From positions 1 through 15,819 of the forward strand of contig CADBUT010000121.1 of NCBI GenBank assembly GCA_902797925.1: a stretch of DNA of 15,819 nt. The letters run 5' to 3'. This stretch comes from an uncultured Spirochaetaceae bacterium. Lineage in GTDB: Bacteria > Spirochaetota > Spirochaetia > Treponematales > Treponemataceae. Each line of letters starts with the position of its first letter. Position 1 is the stretch's first letter. The notes below the pieces were generated by a model. The model searched no databases. It saw only the letters and a program-made list of their open reading frames with translations, and was not told the DNA's origin. Positions 13,156 through 15,819 of this stretch are shown here, piece after piece. Made by a program: the position numbers and the translations under genes.

Positions 13156-14271
13156 ATGGAAGAACAGGAAACACAGGCCGGAGAACAAGCTCAACAAGAA
13201 AAGAACATAATTCAGCATAAATGCCCGCTTTGCGGCGCGCCTCTGAAATATTCGGCATCGGCGCAAGCAGTTACATGCGAATATTGCGACAACACTTTTG
13301 CGATGTCTGAGCTAAAAGCGGACGATGCGAAAGACGGCAAAGAATTCGACTGGGGCGAATATCGCTCTGCCCATTCAGGCGAAACGCTTGAAGGCACGCT
13401 GACCTACGAATGCCAGTCTTGCGGCGCAGCTATAGAAACAGCAAAAACCACGATAGCCACAATCTGCCCTTATTGCAGCAACAACGTCGTCTTAAAAAAG
13501 ACAAGTACGGGCGGCCTAAAGCCCAATCTGATTATTCCTTTTAGTATTACAAAAGACAAAGTGCCCGGCATTCTAAAGTCTTTCGCATGGAAAAAGAAGC
13601 TGCTGCCGGGCAACTACTTCAACAGCTGCAAAATCGGTGAAATTCAAGGCGTGTACGTTCCGTTCTGGCTTTTCTCAAGCAGACTTGACGGCTCGATGAA
13701 GTTTCACGCCGAAAAGGTGCGCCACTACACCGAAGGTGATTACGAAGTAACCCAGACTGACGTATATTCGCTTGTCCGTTCGGGCAGCATGGATTTTGCA
13801 AAAATTCCTGTTGACGCAAGCATAAAAATTGACAACGACCTTATGGATTCAATCGAGCCGTTCGACTATTCAAAGCTTACGGAGTTTGACACAAAATATC
13901 TTGCAGGCTATTTTGCAGACCGCTTCGACAGCCCGCCAGAATCAGAGATGCCGCGCGCCAAAACGCGCATGACTGACAAAGCCGAAAAGCTTTTCAACAG
14001 CACCGTAAGCGGCTATTCAAGAGTGTATGTGCAGGAGCGCAGCCTGAAGCTGGTTAAGCCGCAGGTGAAATATGCGCTGCTGCCGGTCTATCTTTTTACG
14101 TGCAAATACGACGGGCAGAATTATCATTACGCCATAAACGGACAAACCGGCAAATTCGCAGGCACTTTGCCAATTTCAAAGAGAAAAGTCAGGCTGATGT
14201 TCTTTTTGAATTTTTTCATTGCTTTCGGCATAACGTTTGCCGCATGCGTTTTATTACAGCTTTTCGTTTAA
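13156..14271 (+). CDS. double zinc-ribbon protein with C-terminal membrane anchor, YdjG-like
   Basis: A 371-residue protein. The start at 13156 is chosen because the next-upstream TTG (13087) would translate through the promoter. Two TFIIB-like zinc ribbons are visible: C23-xx-C26 with C41-xx-C44, and C86-xx-C89 with C104-xx-C107. A ~220-residue conserved-looking middle region (IIPFSITKDKV, VYVPFWLFSS, LLPVYLFTCKY) follows, ending in one hydrophobic helix (~347-370) at the very C-terminus, so the protein should be tail-anchored with the ribbons in the cytoplasm. Family knowledge: Bacillus YdjG has this layout and is encoded with YdjH (TPM domain) and YdjI (SPFH domain) beside a PspA homologue. 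Here a TPM protein follows after 10 nt, which supports the assignment. Zinc ribbons here likely mediate protein contacts rather than DNA binding (inference). Confidence 0.82.
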   Translation: MEEQETQAGEQAQQEKNIIQHKCPLCGAPLKYSASAQAVTCEYCDNTFAMSELKADDAKDGKEFDWGEYRSAHSGETLEGTLTYECQSCGAAIETAKTTIATICPYCSNNVVLKKTSTGGLKPNLIIPFSITKDKVPGILKSFAWKKKLLPGNYFNSCKIGEIQGVYVPFWLFSSRLDGSMKFHAEKVRHYTEGDYEVTQTDVYSLVRSGSMDFAKIPVDASIKIDNDLMDSIEPFDYSKLTEFDTKYLAGYFADRFDSPPESEMPRAKTRMTDKAEKLFNSTVSGYSRVYVQERSLKLVKPQVKYALLPVYLFTCKYDGQNYHYAINGQTGKFAGTLPISKRKVRLMFFLNFFIAFGITFAACVLLQLFV

Positions 14272-14281
14272 GGGTGCATAA

Positions 14282-15819
14282 ATGAAGAAACTAAGAACAT
14301 TCTGCCTAATATTGATGCTTCTCTTTGCCGCGGTTCAAGCTTTTGCGCAAGAAACGCAGGAAACACAAGAACCGAAAGAAGAGCAAGACACTCAAACAAC
14401 ACAAGCCGCCAAAGAAGCGCCTTTAAGAACAGACTTATACCGCATAAATGATTATGCCGGCATTTTGAAAAAAGCTGACATAAATGAGCTTGACAACCTT
14501 GTAATGCGCGCCGTAAACGTCTTTGAGTTTGACCTGCCTGTGTGCATAAAGCAGTCTTACGACCAGAGCCTTGCGCCTTACGCAGACTGGTTCTATACGC
14601 ACAACAGGCTAGGCTACGGCTCAAACAAGAACGGTCTTCTGCTGTTCATCGGAACTGACACAGACCAGATTTTCCTTAAAGGCTATGGCGCGGGCGAAAA
14701 GATTTTTACGGACGAAGTAAAGCAGCAGCTAATAGAGCAGATGCGCGAGCTTCGCGGCCAGAACTTAACATGGCTTGCGCCTCTTTACGTTTATACAAAC
14801 AGCGTCATCAAGATTCTCAAGCAGAACACTGAAACCCTTGCCGAATATGCTGACGGAAAAACTGTTGAGCCGCTGCCGAAACAGCATCACATGCCGAGCT
14901 GGTACCCCGACGACATAAAGACTTTTGTAGAGTTCCACGACGAAAGGGCAAGCCGCGTAATCGACGACGCGCATATTTTCAGCAAAGAAGAAATCGCCAC
15001 AATGAAAGAGCATATAAAGCGCGTGCAAGACGATTACGGCATAGACCTCCTTGTGTTCACAGACAAATCTAGCCACGCCTTGGCGCATGACGTTTATGCC
15101 GCTGAATTCTATGACGTGAACGGCTACGGTTTCGGCGATGACTTTACAGGCACGGTTCTCTTTATCTGCATGGATGAAAATGACCGAGACTGGTGGACTG
15201 TAATGACGGGCAAATGCCGGGAGATTTACACACCAAGCGTCATCAACATGCTTGACGACAATCTTGAGCCTTATATGATTGCCGGAAACTACGGCGAAGG
15301 CGTAATCAATTACATTGACGACGTCTACGAGCTTTATAAGCTGCCCGACTGGTATCCGGAAAAGCCCGAAGAGTTTGTGCCGTTTCATGCTGAAAATAAG
15401 CCGCATGTGGTTGATCAGGCCGGGCTGTTTTCTAAAGAAGAGCAGGCAGAGCTTGCAAGGCGCGCCGACGAAATTTCAGCAGCTTATGGCACAGACTGCC
15501 TGATTCTTACGACAGACAAGACAATAAGAGGCGGCACTCTTGACGCTTATATAAGAGACTTTGTCAAATATAACGGCTACGGCGTAGGCGAAAACTACGA
15601 TGCGTTCGTTTTCTGCATAATGAATAACGGAAGATATATAAGCTGGTACAGACTTTACGCAACGCTTTCTGAAGATGAGCGCGGCTGCTATACACAAAAG
15701 AATTTTGACCACATCCTTGAACACGCCGGCCCAGACAAGGAAATCGAATACTATTACGGTGCGGCCACAACTGTCTTGGACTATGCGGAAAAGATGTACC
15801 TTAAAGGCTGGGTGCTTCC
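14282..15819 (+). CDS. secreted protein with three tandem TPM domains, YdjH-like (3' end beyond window)
   Basis: The frame stays open from ATG 14282 to the window edge: 512 full codons plus two bases. AAGGGTG (14270-14276), overlapping the stop of the zinc-ribbon gene, lies 5 nt upstream, so translation is probably coupled. Residues 1-22 are a signal peptide (cleavage likely after AFA), followed by a Glu/Gln/Thr-rich linker to ~48. Three TPM-like (PF04536) units follow at ~56-175, 226-350 and 376-505. Each begins with a D-x-A-x-[IL][LF] start (NDYAGIL, DDAHIF, DQAGLF) and has a central GYG step before a beta strand (LGYGSNKNG, NGYGFGDDF, NGYGVGENY). The linkers before units 2 and 3 are alike (PSWYPDDIKTFVEFH and PDWYPEKPEEFVPFH), exactly 150 residues apart. 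TPM domains are known from Psb32/TLP18.3, MOLO-1 and YgcG. One domain plus a membrane helix is usual; whether a helix follows is beyond the window. Confidence 0.85.
   Translation, partial: MKKLRTFCLILMLLFAAVQAFAQETQETQEPKEEQDTQTTQAAKEAPLRTDLYRINDYAGILKKADINELDNLVMRAVNVFEFDLPVCIKQSYDQSLAPYADWFYTHNRLGYGSNKNGLLLFIGTDTDQIFLKGYGAGEKIFTDEVKQQLIEQMRELRGQNLTWLAPLYVYTNSVIKILKQNTETLAEYADGKTVEPLPKQHHMPSWYPDDIKTFVEFHDERASRVIDDAHIFSKEEIATMKEHIKRVQDDYGIDLLVFTDKSSHALAHDVYAAEFYDVNGYGFGDDFTGTVLFICMDENDRDWWTVMTGKCREIYTPSVINMLDDNLEPYMIAGNYGEGVINYIDDVYELYKLPDWYPEKPEEFVPFHAENKPHVVDQAGLFSKEEQAELARRADEISAAYGTDCLILTTDKTIRGGTLDAYIRDFVKYNGYGVGENYDAFVFCIMNNGRYISWYRLYATLSEDERGCYTQKNFDHILEHAGPDKEIEYYYGAATTVLDYAEKMYLKGWVL

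Noticed and set aside
14765..15406. 213-codon open frame on the minus strand
   Set aside because: It lies antisense to the TPM protein, whose frame shows signal peptide, ribosome site and repeated domains; the translated minus protein has no recognisable motif and its length follows from the codon bias of the real gene.
1..15819. CRISPR array, tRNA, rRNA, insertion sequence or att site
   Set aside because: No evenly spaced direct repeats, cloverleaf with conserved arms, transposase motif or terminal inverted repeats with target duplications were seen in reading both strands.

Overview
The window looks like a chromosomal stretch from an anaerobic, polysaccharide-degrading spirochaete of the Treponema type. 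Pointers are the gene mix (iron-dependent alcohol dehydrogenase, polyferredoxin-type membrane Fe-S protein, GH51 and GH5 glycosidases), intermediate GC with two clearly AT-rich genes, and sigma70-like promoters. This assignment rests on protein style, not on a marker gene, so genus is tentative. No rRNA, tRNA, CRISPR array, insertion sequence or phage gene was seen.

Layout. 1-1162: 3' part of a YifB/ComM-type AAA+ ATPase. 1260-2660: exported class C beta-lactamase-like serine hydrolase with a C-terminal membrane module. 2674-2739: palindromic REP-like element between convergent genes. 2752-3492 (minus): six-helix membrane protein with a LuxR-type HTH, divergent from an iron-type alcohol dehydrogenase (3587-4765). 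4972-6688: XRE regulator with a DUF4097-like domain plus CPBP protease, behind a structured leader. 6786-7538: NapH-like 4Fe-4S membrane protein behind a near-consensus promoter carrying a 13-bp direct repeat. 7614-8159: AT-rich lipoprotein starting right after a terminator hairpin. 8266-11199: GH51 arabinofuranosidase and aldo/keto reductase, an operon with a LacI-type operator. 11200-11314: cluster of palindromes. 11322-13037 (minus): AT-rich secreted GH5 glycanase. 13156-15819: tail-anchored double zinc-ribbon protein followed by a secreted protein with three tandem TPM domains that runs off the window.

How the genes work together. The GH51 enzyme (no export signal) and the GH5 enzyme (signal peptide) fit uptake and breakdown of plant cell-wall glycans: GH5 cuts outside the cytoplasm, GH51 trims arabinose inside, and the reductase may handle released aldehydes or sugars (inference). 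The alcohol dehydrogenase and Fe-S protein fit fermentative redox balancing. The last two genes resemble the YdjG-YdjH pair of the Bacillus ydjFGHI (PspA/SPFH) membrane-stress cluster.

Most notable signals: the three-TPM protein with an exact 150-residue repeat period; three genes (regulator, arabinofuranosidase, zinc-ribbon protein) whose ATG lies exactly 6 nt after a -10 box with no good Shine-Dalgarno, suggesting leaderless mRNAs; and the duplicated operator in the Fe-S gene promoter.
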